This document shows positions 52,734 through 64,000 of a stretch of 64,000 nt of DNA, piece by piece; within the stretch, counting starts at the first letter, position 1; each line of letters opens with the position of its first letter. Position numbers and translations under genes: made by a program. Location of the stretch: positions 24,172,539 to 24,236,538 of the forward strand of contig NC_087064.1 of assembly GCF_963678635.1 (NCBI RefSeq), in the 5' to 3' direction. The DNA comes from Symsagittifera roscoffensis (taxonomy: Eukaryota; Xenacoelomorpha; Acoela; Convolutidae). A model generated the notes under the pieces. That model worked only from the letters and a program-made list of their open reading frames with translations. It did not search any database and had not been told where the DNA came from.

Positions 52734-53136
52734 TGAGCTCAAGTCCTGGGTGACTCACTCATAAAATAATTTCAGATAAGGTACACCGTTTGTTCGTCAC
52801 GTTATCTTATTTTCGGCCGGATAGATTCGTGCAACTTCTTAGTTTAATACCAATCTTAATCTTACCCTTAAATCTTCTAGTCTCAACAGATCTGGTGTAT
52901 CTTTGCGAGGCTTGATAACAGGAACTGTTCTGAGGAAGAGCAACAGTTTGCAAAATTAAATTTATTCTGTTCTGGCTGAAACTATAAATAGTTTCAGCCT
53001 TATAAACTTTTTGTAAGTGTTAGTTTTGAATCATGATTGGTTGTTCTTTACAGAGATATTTTACAGAGTTTTTTATAGAGATAGCTTATCAAGAATACAG
53101 TAAGATAAAATAAATTCTTGTTTTGAACTAGTTCCA
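52734..53136 (-). repeat. 3' LTR of copy 2
   Basis: 403 bp; it begins tgag and ends gttcca on the plus strand, as in copy 1. The best-kept stretch is 'ttattttcggccggatagat' with 'tcgtgcaacttcttagt'. It carries the covarying hairpin at 52974-52999 and a minus-strand AATAAA at 52961-52966. Confidence 0.85.
52974..52999. promoter_or_regulatory. LTR hairpin, copy 2
   Basis: Arms ggctgaaactat and its exact complement around AA. Compared with 4325-4352, one T-A pair has become C-G and one C-G pair T-A, so pairing is kept. Confidence 0.7.
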
Positions 53137-54549
53137 CCCATCCCGGGCTAAAAAAAATTTTAAGTTTTTAGTTTGTTCTTGTGAAGGATGGATGGAGAAG
53201 TTTCTTGATTCCTTGGAGTAGATTCTTTTGAAGCAGTGGTTGCGTGAGGAAGAGTAAAAACCAGTTGCTCTTGTTGTAGAGTGGTTGTCTTCATAGATAG
53301 AGAGGGAGTACAGTTGCTCGTATTTCAGAAGTGGGTCTCTTGCATCAATATTGAGTTGAGAGATCGTGCCAAGGTTGCGGATTATACAGTGAAGTTAGAG
53401 AGTGATTGATTTTGTTAATTAAGTGCGAGACTACGTCTCTGTGTGAAGTGCCAAGTGAGCTCAGTATCGAGTTGGCCATTGTTCTTGTTCAATGGGTACC
53501 TTTGCTGCAATGTTGGCTCTATACTTTAAATCCTGTGAGGGTTCTGACTACGGCAACAAATCATTAAATTTGCCAATCCAGATTCGGAATGTCATCGGGT
53601 TTCATCTCCCTTTGGTGCTTGTTCCTTTTGCTCAAGGAATTTTTTTCCCTTATATTTCCATATCTGCATCTTGCTAGTGAAATCAGTTTTAAATGACATT
53701 ATTACGATTTGTTTTTGCAAAAGCGTTTTATTAGTTTTGGTTATTTTGAAGAGTTGCTCACCCTAGAGCTACTCTGGTCAAAAATAAGGAGTGTGTCATA
53801 AGAGTGGTTTAGGCCGGTGGATGAGGCCGGCTATAGAGCATGCTCAGAACGTCCTTTACTGGTGGGTTAGGCCAGTTGTGGGAGTATGTTTCAACCGTCT
53901 CTTTGAGCAGAGTCTTTTTTCGTGTTCAACCTTTTGTTCTTTTTTGTCATGTGTTTTTCTCTTTTGTTCTTCGGATTTGTTTTTTCAAAAACAGATTGTT
54001 GTGGTTTGTGTGGATGTTTTAGTGTTTTTGTGCTTCAAATGGTTTAAAGCGAGTTTCAAAAGAATACTTTATCCAGTTGTAATCTGTGATTATCTGGTTT
54101 GGCTACCATTAGACTTTCTTTCACATGCAGGTGAGTTTGTGGTATTAGTAAGCTGCATTGGTTAGCTTACGCTTATTTATATATCCTTGAATTGAAGTAG
54201 AGGAAAGTTTTAAAACGCATGAAAACAAGTTAAAGTTGTTATCACCTAACTGATAAAAATAGAAAATCTTTTGCTAAACAATTCTACGGTAGCCAGTTTT
54301 TTAAATTGGCTGGAAATAGTGCGTGAATTTTAGGCGAAAGAAATTAGAAATTCAACATTTATAAAGGGGAGCAAACTTAAAAAGGTTAGTAACTTTAATT
54401 TGTTTTTCATTACCAATTTACTACTGCGTATTGTGAATTTACAACATTGTTACCAATTTATTGCTACTTATTGAATTTATTTCCATGATATGATTGTAAC
54501 ACATAGTTATATTATAAAATTGAAAGTTTAAATAAAATTTGATTTCTTT
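53137..54549 (-). other. 3' non-coding region of copy 2
   Basis: Equivalent to 4467-6062. The block 53808-53884 is nearly the same as 5147-5220. Plus-strand open frames (53492-53677, 53791-54165) do not match anything conserved. Confidence 0.55.
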
Positions 54550-56370
54550 TTATTCTACTTTTTCATAGAGATGACTGGTGAATTCTAAAAAGTAAAAGCG
54601 AGACACACGTGTAAAAATGGTGTGGGTTTTTTTTATTTGTTTAAGTGATATTTTATTTTCGTGCTTACGAAGGGTCGTGTTCCGAAAAAATCCATGGGGG
54701 AATTTAGTTATGATGGTGTCTGAGTTTACTAAAAGCTCAGCAAGCATTCGGATTACGTTTGTAGTGCGTAGGAGTGGCCAAAAAAGTTCAAGCGCGCGGA
54801 TGATATTAACTTCTTCAGTGGCATGCGGAGTTTTTGATGAGGTTGTATTATTTATGATTGAATTAAAATTAATGAATATTCGCTAAAAGGGCAATTTATA
54901 CGCGTTGGTTATACTCATGCGGGATAATAGTGGGGCGGGAGTATTCAAGCGGGAATTTGTTGGTGAGGGGACAAAAGATGTTCATTTGTCTAACGTGATC
55001 ATAGTTACGGAAGATGCCGTGGAAGTTAGTTTTATTATGCAGTATGTGAAATTTAGAAAATAAGGTGATGTATATTTAGAGTTAATAAAAATGAAGCGAT
55101 GGTTGGGTTTGCGGGATGGTGAACTCTGAAGATAGTGTCATTGAATAAATTTTTAATGGGTGTAAGTGTGTGTGTGTGAGTTTAGTCTTCAACATAACTT
55201 CATGAGAACAGTTATTATCTCGTTCTTTTGGTGTTAGAAAATTGAATATTACTGAAAAATGATCAAATTTACTGAAAAATAGTTCGTAAGCTTTTGTATT
55301 CAATAGTGCGTTGTCGATGATGTCATCAACTTTTTATTAGTGCTATCGATGTGAAAGATGTTGTCAGACTTTAGGAAAAAATTTTCAGTTAGTTGCGCAT
55401 TTACATTAATGTCAGAATCATATGGTGAGTCTTCCACATATCGGATGAATGCATGATCATAGTGATTAATAGAACATCGGTTAGCTTTTGGTGCAATGAA
55501 TCGGTTAAGTGTTTGATTTTAGCCTATGTTTGTGAATTGATATAGTAAATTGAATCGCAAAGCTCATCATCGTCTGGGTTTTTCCTGGGGGTAATTTTGG
55601 TGAATAGTTAAATAATAAAATGACATCCACGAAAGGGTTAGTGGTAGGGAATGTTCATCAACATATTAGGCTCGTTGGGCTTGACTTTTTCCGTTGTAAA
55701 AGATGTTATCGGGGAAGAAATGAAGGTTTTCTACTAAAAATGAGGGTGAAATAGAATAGCGTGGGTGATGTTATTGGATGTTAACGAGAAATTGTGGTAT
55801 GTTATTGGGATGCTTGCGTTTCATGAAATATCTTTGTGCACGTGTTAAGGCAATATGGACAGAGGTTGATGATTCGGAGATGATTCGGAGGTTAAAGCGG
55901 AGTGGGTGAAGTGCTGAGTAGTGAATGAGCTGGTGGTGATATGAAATTGTTTATGGTGACTAAGAAAATTTCTACGTGCTGGTCATCTGTGATGGGACAA
56001 GAAAAATCGGGTGCATAACTAGAAAGAGGAGAAAGGATAGTAGTAGTGTCAGTGTGCAAGGAGGCGGAGGTAGGGTTTTCGCAGGGGTAAGTAGGCGTTA
56101 TAGGTTGGAAAAATTTGGTTAGGAAAATATAGTGGGAATGGGCTCGGAATCTAGGAAATCATCGGATGTATCTAATGTGGAGTTTTTGAAATTAGAATTA
56201 GTAATACAAACAGTTTGGGTTGAGTCGACAGACTCCATGTGTGGTGAGTTAGAAGAAAAACTGGGTAGAGGGGACGAGGTGAGGTCAGAAATAGGGGATT
56301 CGTGACGTTGGATATTAGATGGGTAGGTAAGGGAGCGGTTGAGGGATCCAACTTGGCGGCAAAGATGATT
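54550..56370 (-). pseudogene. Relic of the accessory ORF (copy 2)
   Basis: Homologous to 6063-7870. Preserved pieces include LLVNSDTIITKFPHGFF (about 54690-54745), FNFLTPKERDNNCSHEVML (about 55185-55245) and further weak matches to about 56370. The Ser/Pro/Thr-rich N-terminal half is largely unreadable. It confirms that the 491- and 108-codon pieces of copy 1 form one protein. Confidence 0.65.
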
Positions 56371-56384
56371 ATTTCGAAAACAAA

Positions 56385-58850
56385 AATTTAGAGTGCGGTT
56401 GTTCTACAATTTGGTCGTATATATCATCGATGGTGGGTTGTTGATGTGCTATATGAGATGTAGGGCTACGCTAGGGGTTACTTTTATGTAACATTCATTC
56501 GGCGGTAGAAAGTGTATTTCTATAGTTTTGTGGGATCATTAATAGAGGCTGGTTGTTTCGTAAATTTTGTAAATATGATGGTGTTGATGGTGTAGTATTT
56601 TTATTGTTTTGAGATGGATCGCATGTGTTTGGTTTTGTAGCTATTTTTATAAAGTTTTTGCCAATTTGTGCGTCAAGAAGAAATTCGTAAGTAGAGGTAA
56701 AAAACATTCCAATAAATCCTGCGAAAATTTTTTTGCTACGCTAGCTTTTCTATTGTCTTGTGGTTGTATTGCGCATGTCTTATAGATTCAATCAAATAAC
56801 GAAAAATAAACCCTATAAAATTAAGCTCTTTAATTATAGTCAATCTTACGAAAATACAATAGGGCCATCCTAGAAAAGATAGGGGTTCATTTTTCATATT
56901 AAAAAAATTATAGTTTTTAATTGGTGATGTACCTTGTTGGCGGTATTTTTCTCCATATAGATAAATTGAATCTTTAAAAACATTAGAGTAACCACTGTAG
57001 CCTTTTCGATAGATAGCTGAAAATTCTGCTTGCTGTTTTAGCGAGTTTGCGGAGGTTTTGATCAATTGATTTTCTTTGGATTGTGTCCATTTTAGCGGGG
57101 AAATCAAATTGCTGTGTACAAATGAGGTGTTGTATGTCTGATTTTGAGTAAATACCTATAGATTGTAAGTCTATATTAGTCTTTCGAGCAACTGCGTGGT
57201 TGCTTTCGGGAGAAAAGTTCTTCAAGGGTGGCACTTAACTAGGATATGTAGAGTAAGAAGATAAATTTTATCATAGTTTGGGTTAAGCTGTTTTACGTTG
57301 TGGCTATTTTCAGATCCAAATAGGACAACTGTATCCCAAAAGAATGTGCTTTGTGATATTTTGTCTTCAAATTGTATTTTTTTATAAAATATATAGGTTT
57401 GCGTTGGTAGCATCTCTTTTTTCCAAAATCTACAGTGGTGAGACTTTTTTTGTACAAGTATATTACATGAGGATATTTCCATTATAATCATTGAAAATAT
57501 AGCGGATACCTGACAAGAGATAACCTTCATAAGATACTTTGAGTATGCTAAAGCGAGATTTTTTAATATTTGTTTTCGTTCTGACTCACATAAATGATGT
57601 AGTGTTTCGAGTTCTGAAAGTGACCTTTCCTGACAATTTCTGCTAATTGTGTAGTATTGTTTCATCTCGAGGTGAATGTCATAGTGAAATGCGCTAGAAT
57701 AAGTGTTATTTATTTCGATAGTTCTTGTAGTCTAGTATTATCCTGATTTTCTGGAAGAACTTTTCCTCCAATGTTTCCTTGGCTTTTGTAAAATGTTACC
57801 GGAATGTAAGATTTTTCACCTTCTCTATTTTGATTTGTTTTCGCCATATCAAGGATTAATTTGGATGTTTTCATACCGAAATCTGTTTTTAAATACCTTA
57901 TTCAACAAGTTTTTCTGAATTTTAATTTTTGAAAAAGTGGCATCGGGTATATGAATGCTACTTCGGTTTCAGGGTAAATTTGAAAACGTGTTAATTTGTT
58001 TTCCATACCGTGTATATTTTTATATTGGTTCGGATTTGATCTTTTTCAATCAAGATTTAAATTATAAAAAAGTAAGGATTCTATGCAAGAGTTTTTGTAA
58101 AAATTTATCATTTTTGCGTCATTTTTAGCGACTTGAAATGTGGTACAAGTGTCTTAAGGGAACCAAACCATGATTGCCTTGTACATGTAGTGGGATCACA
58201 ATATCCTTGATCGTTATTACAAGTTAGGCAAATTCTTTGATATAATATGGTGTCATCTTTTAAATCTCGTGTTCGTTGTACCTTTTCTAAATGGATTTTA
58301 CAATCAAAAAACACTATTTCTTGATATCCTGATATTTTTGTGTCTGCTTTGCAGCTCGATAGGTTATTTATTCCAAAGTGAGGTATCCAGTTTTTGTCAT
58401 GTATGCCATAGGTTAAACTTCAATTTGCACCAGGATTAAAAAATTATCGTCTAGTTGGATATGACCTTGGTGTTGTTCAAGTTGTGCTTGATATGCGGAG
58501 TCGGGAAATCTTGATAAATAATTAATTTTCGGTTTTCATTTTTTGTAACTATTTTTAAACATTATAGTTCGTTTTTACAATCATCTGGGTCAGGATGTAG
58601 TAATCTTTCTATGTTACTTTGTTAGCGATTTCAGTTGTTGATTCATAATCTTGTGGTTCATATTCATGTTGTGTGACCTGGTTAATTGCATATTTCTGTA
58701 GTGTCTTTCGTTGGTGATCTTCACAATCATTATGTGTAACACGGAAATCTTGTGGCCTTGTTCGGGGGAATGGTTTTTATGATTTATTGGTTCAAGATGT
58801 ACTAAAAGAGATAAGGATTTGATTGATAAAAATTGTTAAAAGATAAATGT
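56385..58850 (-). pseudogene. Relic of the env-like glycoprotein (copy 2)
   Basis: Fragments at 56495-56707, 56736-57107, 56983-57234, 57222-57665 and 58108-58314 match the copy 1 gene in order: SIGIYSKSDIQHLICTQQF, the membrane-proximal LGWPYC block, SLSELETLHHLCESER and NNDQGYCDPTT. Multiple shifts and stops, so no function is expected. Confidence 0.65.
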
Positions 58851-58859
58851 GAACGAGAG

Positions 58860-60060
58860 TCCTGAAAAAGGGTTATAAAAAATTACATAGCCTTTGGTCT
58901 TTTTTGTGTATCTATCGTATTTAAAAATATATGTTAGTTCTGTTTCTATAGATGGAGGGGTAACGACTGAGCGTTGATGTCTGGTGGTAACAATGGTAAT
59001 GGGTGTTTAGTTTTACTGTTTTTTCAATTCTTAGAATCAAATTCTGCTGTGAATCTATGTGAATAATATGATCTTGAATGTCTTTGAGAATATCGTGCCT
59101 ATATTGTAGTCTGCTCAATGCCCAATTCTGGAGGCGACTACTATCGAGGTGTTGGCCAAATAGTGGAGGGCTTGCATAAGAGTTTTAGTCTCAGCTTCAC
59201 GATATCTGTCGTTTAGTTGATTTGGAAAGGGTGTGGGGAAATGGTGTTACACCTGTGACTGAAGGTGTTGGTGGAAGGGATAATGTTTCTGGTGATGACA
59301 ATGGGTTTTCCGGAGAAAGTGTTTAGGTCATCCAATATGAGAGTCTTTGTGATGAAGTGGGGGGGATAAAAAGAGTTTTCACGAATTTGTTCGGAGATGG
59401 GTATTGAACTTAATTATTCTGACAGAAGATTTGGTGTATTTTGTTGGTAAGTGAAGCTGAGTGGCTGGGGGTTTTTGTTTTGTACAATGTGAAAAATCTA
59501 AAGTGATGGATGCTGGGGATGAGGGTTTTTTAAAATGAACTCTTGGTGTCGTTAGGTTTCTGTTGCGTCGGTTATAAATAATTTGTCTGTCAATTGGAAT
59601 TGTTATATTTTGGTTTTGACTAAAATGTCTCGTTCTGGTAAGTTCTTGTTGTAGTGAGGGGTAATTTATAAATGTTGGTTAGTAATATGTTTTGCTTAGG
59701 GGTGCGTAACGATGTGCTGGTGTTGATAGTTCTGATAATGATGCGTGTCTTGCTTCAAAAGTGTAAGTTTTTTCTACATATGATATACGAGTAGACGATT
59801 GGGTTGATTTGTTTGAATAGATGTAGTTGTTGGTTGGGGTTCATAGAGTGGGCTGGTAGGTCTTGAATAGCAATTTTGAAATTTACCGACTAATTTTTGA
59901 TGTACTCAAGTTTTTGTTCCTGATAAAATTCTTAGGCAAAAAAGATGATTCATTTGCTAGCACAAAATCAATTATTGCTTTCTTTATAAAATTAAAAAGT
60001 GTCAAGGTTAGGGAAGCTACCAAGGTAAGAAAAATTGTGAAAATATTGAAAATGTAGTTC
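58860..60060 (-). pseudogene. Relics of the Pro-rich and small membrane ORFs (copy 2)
   Basis: 58921-59118 contains RLQYRHDILKDIQDHIIH, matching the copy 1 ORF at 10474-10914. The sequence near 59870-60060 aligns with the small membrane ORF of copy 1 (shared 'attattgctttctttata' type stretch). Everything between is degraded but of similar length. Confidence 0.5.
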
Positions 60061-60955
60061 CTAGTTAGTGAGCTTCATATCATATAGAAAGATTGTTCAG
60101 TATGGTATCTGATTATGTGTTCAATAGTTTTGGAGAGAGAAATGTATGTTCGGATGACGAAATAGATAATTATAAATTGATTACTAAAAATTAAGAAAAT
60201 GAAGATTATGAACTCTAGATATCTTTTATGAAAAAAAAACTACAAAAGGTGAAAATTGTAGAAAAAGTGATTGAAAGTTTGAAATAATTGTTTTAAGATT
60301 TTCTTCAACTTAGGTTGAAAGAAACTTTTGAAAACTGATTTGCTTGATCGAACTTTTTTTTTCGGAGTTGTCAAGTGGGGTCGAATTGTTTTTTAGTTTT
60401 TGACAAATGGGTTGTGTATGAAGAGTTTTGGGTGGAGGAAATTCTGGGAATTTAAGTTTTATGTTTTTGATTTTTGAAATTTTTTCTTTAAGGGATAGTC
60501 AGAGAGTTTTTGTAGTAGGATGATCTGCTCTAGGCTGAGTGATAAGAATGAGTTTTTCCTTAGGCTGTTTTTTGTTTGGTGATAGTCGTGGTCTAATTTG
60601 AGACAACATTGTTGATTTTTTTTATAGATTGATAGAAGAGGATTGTAATTTTAATGCGATAATTATTTAAGTTGTCGAATTTTGGGTTTTTGCTTATTTT
60701 TGACCTGGAGCTTTTTGAGTTGGAGTTACAGATGTAGTTCAAGTTGGAGTTATATCAGCTAAAAAAAAGCGGCGATGTTTGAATAAAATTGAGATGATAT
60801 CAAGTGATTTAGTTTACTGATTTTGAAATAGTTTTTTCTGACAGAAAGAAAACGTGTTGAAATAATTTTAGATGATTAGAATAAAAAACATTGAAAATGT
60901 TGTTGATCTGGTAAATTAATCAGATGGCTGTTGGAATTCTACATTCTTTAACACT
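60061..60955 (-). other. Spacer between integrase and accessory block (copy 2)
   Basis: Corresponds in place and length to 11788-12607 of copy 1; no ORF. Confidence 0.45.
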
Positions 60956-62335
60956 TTAGTTTGCGGGATGAAACCTTTGTAATCGTTTTTTGGTTGATTT
61001 GTAAGTCGAGATGATTGGCGTTGTTGTGCTTTTTCTTTTTTTTGGTAATTGGATTTTCTTCCTGTAGTTTTTGATTGATTCTTCGTTTTTGAATAAATTC
61101 TTTACCAGTTTTTTGTGATATTTTCTTTGGAATAATCTGGGGTGAGTGTGGTAAATATTTGGAGTTTTCAGATATTGGATGATTATTGCTTTTTGTTTCA
61201 TCATCAATTTGTAGTCCTTCAAAGGAATGTATTTGTGTTAGTTCACGAAGAGCGTATTCTTTCGGTAAGTGTGGTAAAAAAATGTTTCTATTTTGAAATA
61301 TTTTTTATTAAAGTCAATTAGTTTATATGTAACTTTTGTAGGTTTTTCTCTAAGCTGATATGGTCCTAATTGAAAAGATAGAAGCTTTTCTGAGATTTTT
61401 TTTTGTTTTGTAAAAATTGGAAACAAAACAAAAGTTCCTACTTAAGGTCTGATGCTGGTGTAAAACCTGAACTTATTTGAGGTTGGATATTTTGTCTTTG
61501 TAAAAACTTTTGTGCAATTTTCCGATGAGTCTCACTGGATTATTTTAATCTCTTTTCAAAATCCATTCTGCGTGGTTTCCAGAGGCTAATTTAAGATTTG
61601 TGGTTGGTGAAACTGATCTTCATCATGAGTGTCATTTTGATTCTTCAGTTGGTTGACAAAATCCTTTTGCATTTTTTGAGGAGTTGGGTGTGAATGTTAT
61701 GTGTTTTCGTGATTTTTGGTTCAAAACCATTTCATGAGCTGAATTTCCAAATGTTATTGTGATCTGAGAATTATATGTTAAAGCAAATAATTTTACATTT
61801 GTTGACCATTCGGCGTATTTTTGATCATTTCCGTTTAATATACAGCAAAAGTAGTCTTGTAGTGAGCGGTTCAAAACTTCTGCTTGTCCATTTGTCTATG
61901 GAGCATTGGAAATTCTAGGTTTATGTTTGATATAATAAAGGTGACATTTTGTTATGACTTCGTTGTTTATAAATTCTGTTCCGTTGTCTGCGAAAAGGAT
62001 TTCTGGTAATCCGAACTTTGCTATCCAGCGATCGCAAAAGTGTTTTGTCGGCAAAATATGCCTTACAATGGGTTACGAGGTTGAGTGCTATATAATGTGT
62101 AAATGCATCAACAATTACCATTATATATGAAATTCCTTCTGAGGAGGGATATAGGGCGTTTTGTATCGAATGAGATTCTATAGTTAAATCTGAAACTTTG
62201 TCCTTTAAAGTCTTGTTTTTCTGCAATTTCTTTCTGGTTTGGAAAGGGTTTGCTTAAATGACATGCCATACAGTCATTACAAAGTACTTTTATGCAACGT
62301 GTTGTATTTGGAAAACATCAATTTTGGGTGAAGTT
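60956..62335 (-). pseudogene. Integrase relic (copy 2)
   Basis: In order on the minus strand: the zinc-finger region (about 62240-62335), the catalytic core with VIVDAFTHYIALN (about 62090-62140), NRSLQDYFCCILNGND (61826-61874) and the GPY/F module FQLGPYQLREKPTKVTY (about 61325-61380). A basic tail ends near 60956. Frames are broken between these pieces. Confidence 0.8.
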
Positions 62336-64000
62336 AGAATATGTTTTTTCTGATCTTGTATGTCCTTTTCTATTCAAAAAATGTGATCTATGAAATGCTA
62401 ATAATTTTAGACTTAATAGTAGACAGGGTATTTTTGTACCTGGTACAAATATTCTAAGGTATCGGTATTTTGCTTTTTTGTGTCATTGTTAAATTTTCGG
62501 AAGTATCGGAGAAAGAGTTTATTTTCTAAAATTAAAATATCGGCTATGGAGGGTTGTGTTTTGTATTTGTGCCAAGGTTTGAGTTGACTGATAATAGGGT
62601 CAGGCTTTTGATATTTTTGGAGTAATTAGGGTGGTGTTAATTTTACTGAGCAGGGTAGAAAAATATTTTGAACTTCGTCCTTTGATAGAGGTTTTTTGTC
62701 CAAAGCGTCTTGTAAATCAAATGTTTTTTGATAATGTTTTTTTGACTTATTGCCATCCAAATTTATTGTATCAGTTAGGTCTTCTTTTTTTAATAGTTAA
62801 AACGATTCATTGCGTTGTTGTTTTTGTTGATGTGTTTTTAATTGTTTATTCTAATCGTGGTGATCTTTCGTCTTTTGCGAGAAAGAACTTTATATTTTGT
62901 GCTATTTCTACAGTTTTTTTGTGTAAGTAGTTCGGCTGGTGTATTTCGACTAAGTGTATTAGGTAAAGCACAATTTTTGACTGCTGTCCACAGTATATTT
63001 ATTGTTGGTATTTTCCTTAAAAAAATTTTAAAATTTGTATACTGTATGGTTGAGGTTAGATTTTTGTGTAAAGTAAAACAATATGGGTTAAGAGTCTGTA
63101 AATAAAATTTTTGGAAATTTTGATCCAAGAATCATAAATTCGTTTTCCGTAATGTATCTATGATGGCTGTACAGTCTCTCATGAGTGTGGAGAGTCTTAA
63201 TTCTTCACGTGGGAAAATTCTTGAGTTTGCTGATATTAGATTCTTTTGTTGGTGCCTTGATGTGATTGCAAAAGAGTTGCGCCAATTCCAAAACTGGAGG
63301 CGTTGGACATAGCGTAAAATTGTTCATTTAAATCTGGATTTGTGTTTAAAATTTGTGCAGTAAGCAAGATTTTGATTTCATTGAAGCGTTTTTGATGTTT
63401 TAAGTTCCATTCAAAATTGTTTGTTGTCTAAGACTGTAGTAAAATGGCATTTTTATGGAGTTAAAACTGTATTTTTAAACATATTTATTGAAGAAGTTCA
63501 GCATTCCAAGGAATTGTTGGTTTTCTTTGTATTGGATGATAGTTGGAGCTATAACATTTCATATATTCGGGATTTCAACGGCATTAAAAAAGTTCGTTTC
63601 TTCGATAATAAGTCCAAAGATTTTTACAAGAGTGAGGAAAAATATGACCTGTCTGGAGCTGCGTTCATGTTTTCTTCCAATAAAATTTGTTGTTATTTAA
63701 CTAAACTTTAAACATTTTTTTTGTTTGTGACTGTGTGAAAAAATCGTCTAAAAATTTAACGACGTTTTTGTTCAGAATTAGTGGTCTAAGAATTTTACTC
63801 ATAAATGCTGAAAAAGCTGCTGGTCCCATGGATAAACCATAGAATAGTCTATTAAAATTGTATTGCTGGTTTCCATTAATGAATTGAGTCAAGCGACGTG
63901 TTGTCCATCTAATGCCATTTTATTATACGCATCTATTCTTTTCTGCTGTGGTATAGTAATGTCCGTTTATTTTTGTGAGTTTTACATATATATTGGTTCT
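62336..64000 (-). pseudogene. RT-RNase H relic (copy 2), runs off the window
   Basis: RNase H tail: TVAVKNCALPNTLSRNTPAE-like stretch near 62940-63000. The RT fragment at 63701-63892 has FNRLFYGLSMGPAAFSAFM and FLDD in place of YLDD. Protease and gag would lie beyond the right edge. Confidence 0.8.

Larger units (their letters stand above)
52734..64000 (-). mobile_element. Second, decayed Ty3-like element of the same lineage (copy 2), cut by the window edge
   Basis: LTR, accessory ORF, env-like gene, Pro-rich ORF, spacer, integrase, RNase H and RT appear in the same order and strand as in copy 1, with many stops and shifts. The RT motif position is about 11.2 kb from the LTR start, against about 11.7 kb in copy 1, so the full element would end roughly 6-7 kb beyond the window. 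It is much older than copy 1. Confidence 0.88.

Noticed and set aside
53791-54165. A 124-codon plus-strand ORF in copy 2
   Set aside because: It overlaps the conserved non-coding block but is not open at the same place and frame in copy 1; T/G-rich composition explains the open frame.

Overview
The window is AT-rich, intron- and repeat-dominated DNA from an animal, most likely an invertebrate. The grounds are three exons of a rhodopsin-like GPCR with canonical splice sites and multi-kilobase introns, and a Ty3-type LTR retroelement, non-LTR retrotransposon relics and many small inverted-repeat transposons. I cannot assign a phylum from sequence alone.

Layout. 1-4057: host DNA with a hAT-type MITE (152-495, perfect 8-bp target duplication), a decayed copy of a local repeat family (called R1 here), one candidate exon (3376-3479) and a C/G-rich inverted-repeat element. 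4058-22317: a complete Ty3-like element of 18,260 bp on the minus strand. Its LTRs (4058-4466 and 21908-22317) differ at two positions and are flanked by CTAG on both sides. In its own 5' to 3' order it carries the 5' LTR, a candidate primer-binding site, a repeat-bearing leader, a broken ORF upstream of gag ('ORF0'), gag, pro-RT-RNase H, integrase, a small membrane ORF, a Pro/Gln-rich ORF, an envelope-like glycoprotein gene, a 491+108-residue accessory ORF, a 1.6-kb non-coding tail and the 3' LTR. 22318-52733: GPCR exons on the minus strand at 44004-44197 (TM1 to the start of TM3), 36035-36170 (TM3-TM4) and 23374-23592 (end of TM4 to TM5). The introns of about 7.8 and 12.4 kb are filled with R1 copies, MITEs, non-LTR relics, minisatellites and one 200-N gap. 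52734-64000: a second, older element related to the first, in the same orientation. It starts with its 3' LTR (52734-53136) and runs off the right edge inside RT.

How the genes work together. The large element looks like an endogenous retrovirus-like agent: Gag for the particle, protease/RT/RNase H/integrase for copying and integration, and a separate downstream module with a signal-peptide-bearing glycoprotein and two or three proteins of unknown function. The same downstream module, in the same order, is recognisable in the decayed second copy, so it belongs to the lineage and is not a chance set of ORFs. The strongest leads are this large accessory complement, a hairpin in the LTR that covaries between the two copies, a conserved non-coding block in the 3' region, and the R1 family, which has a hairpin at each end. 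Frame breaks in the first copy often fall in A/T runs of six or more, so some may be sequence errors and not true decay.
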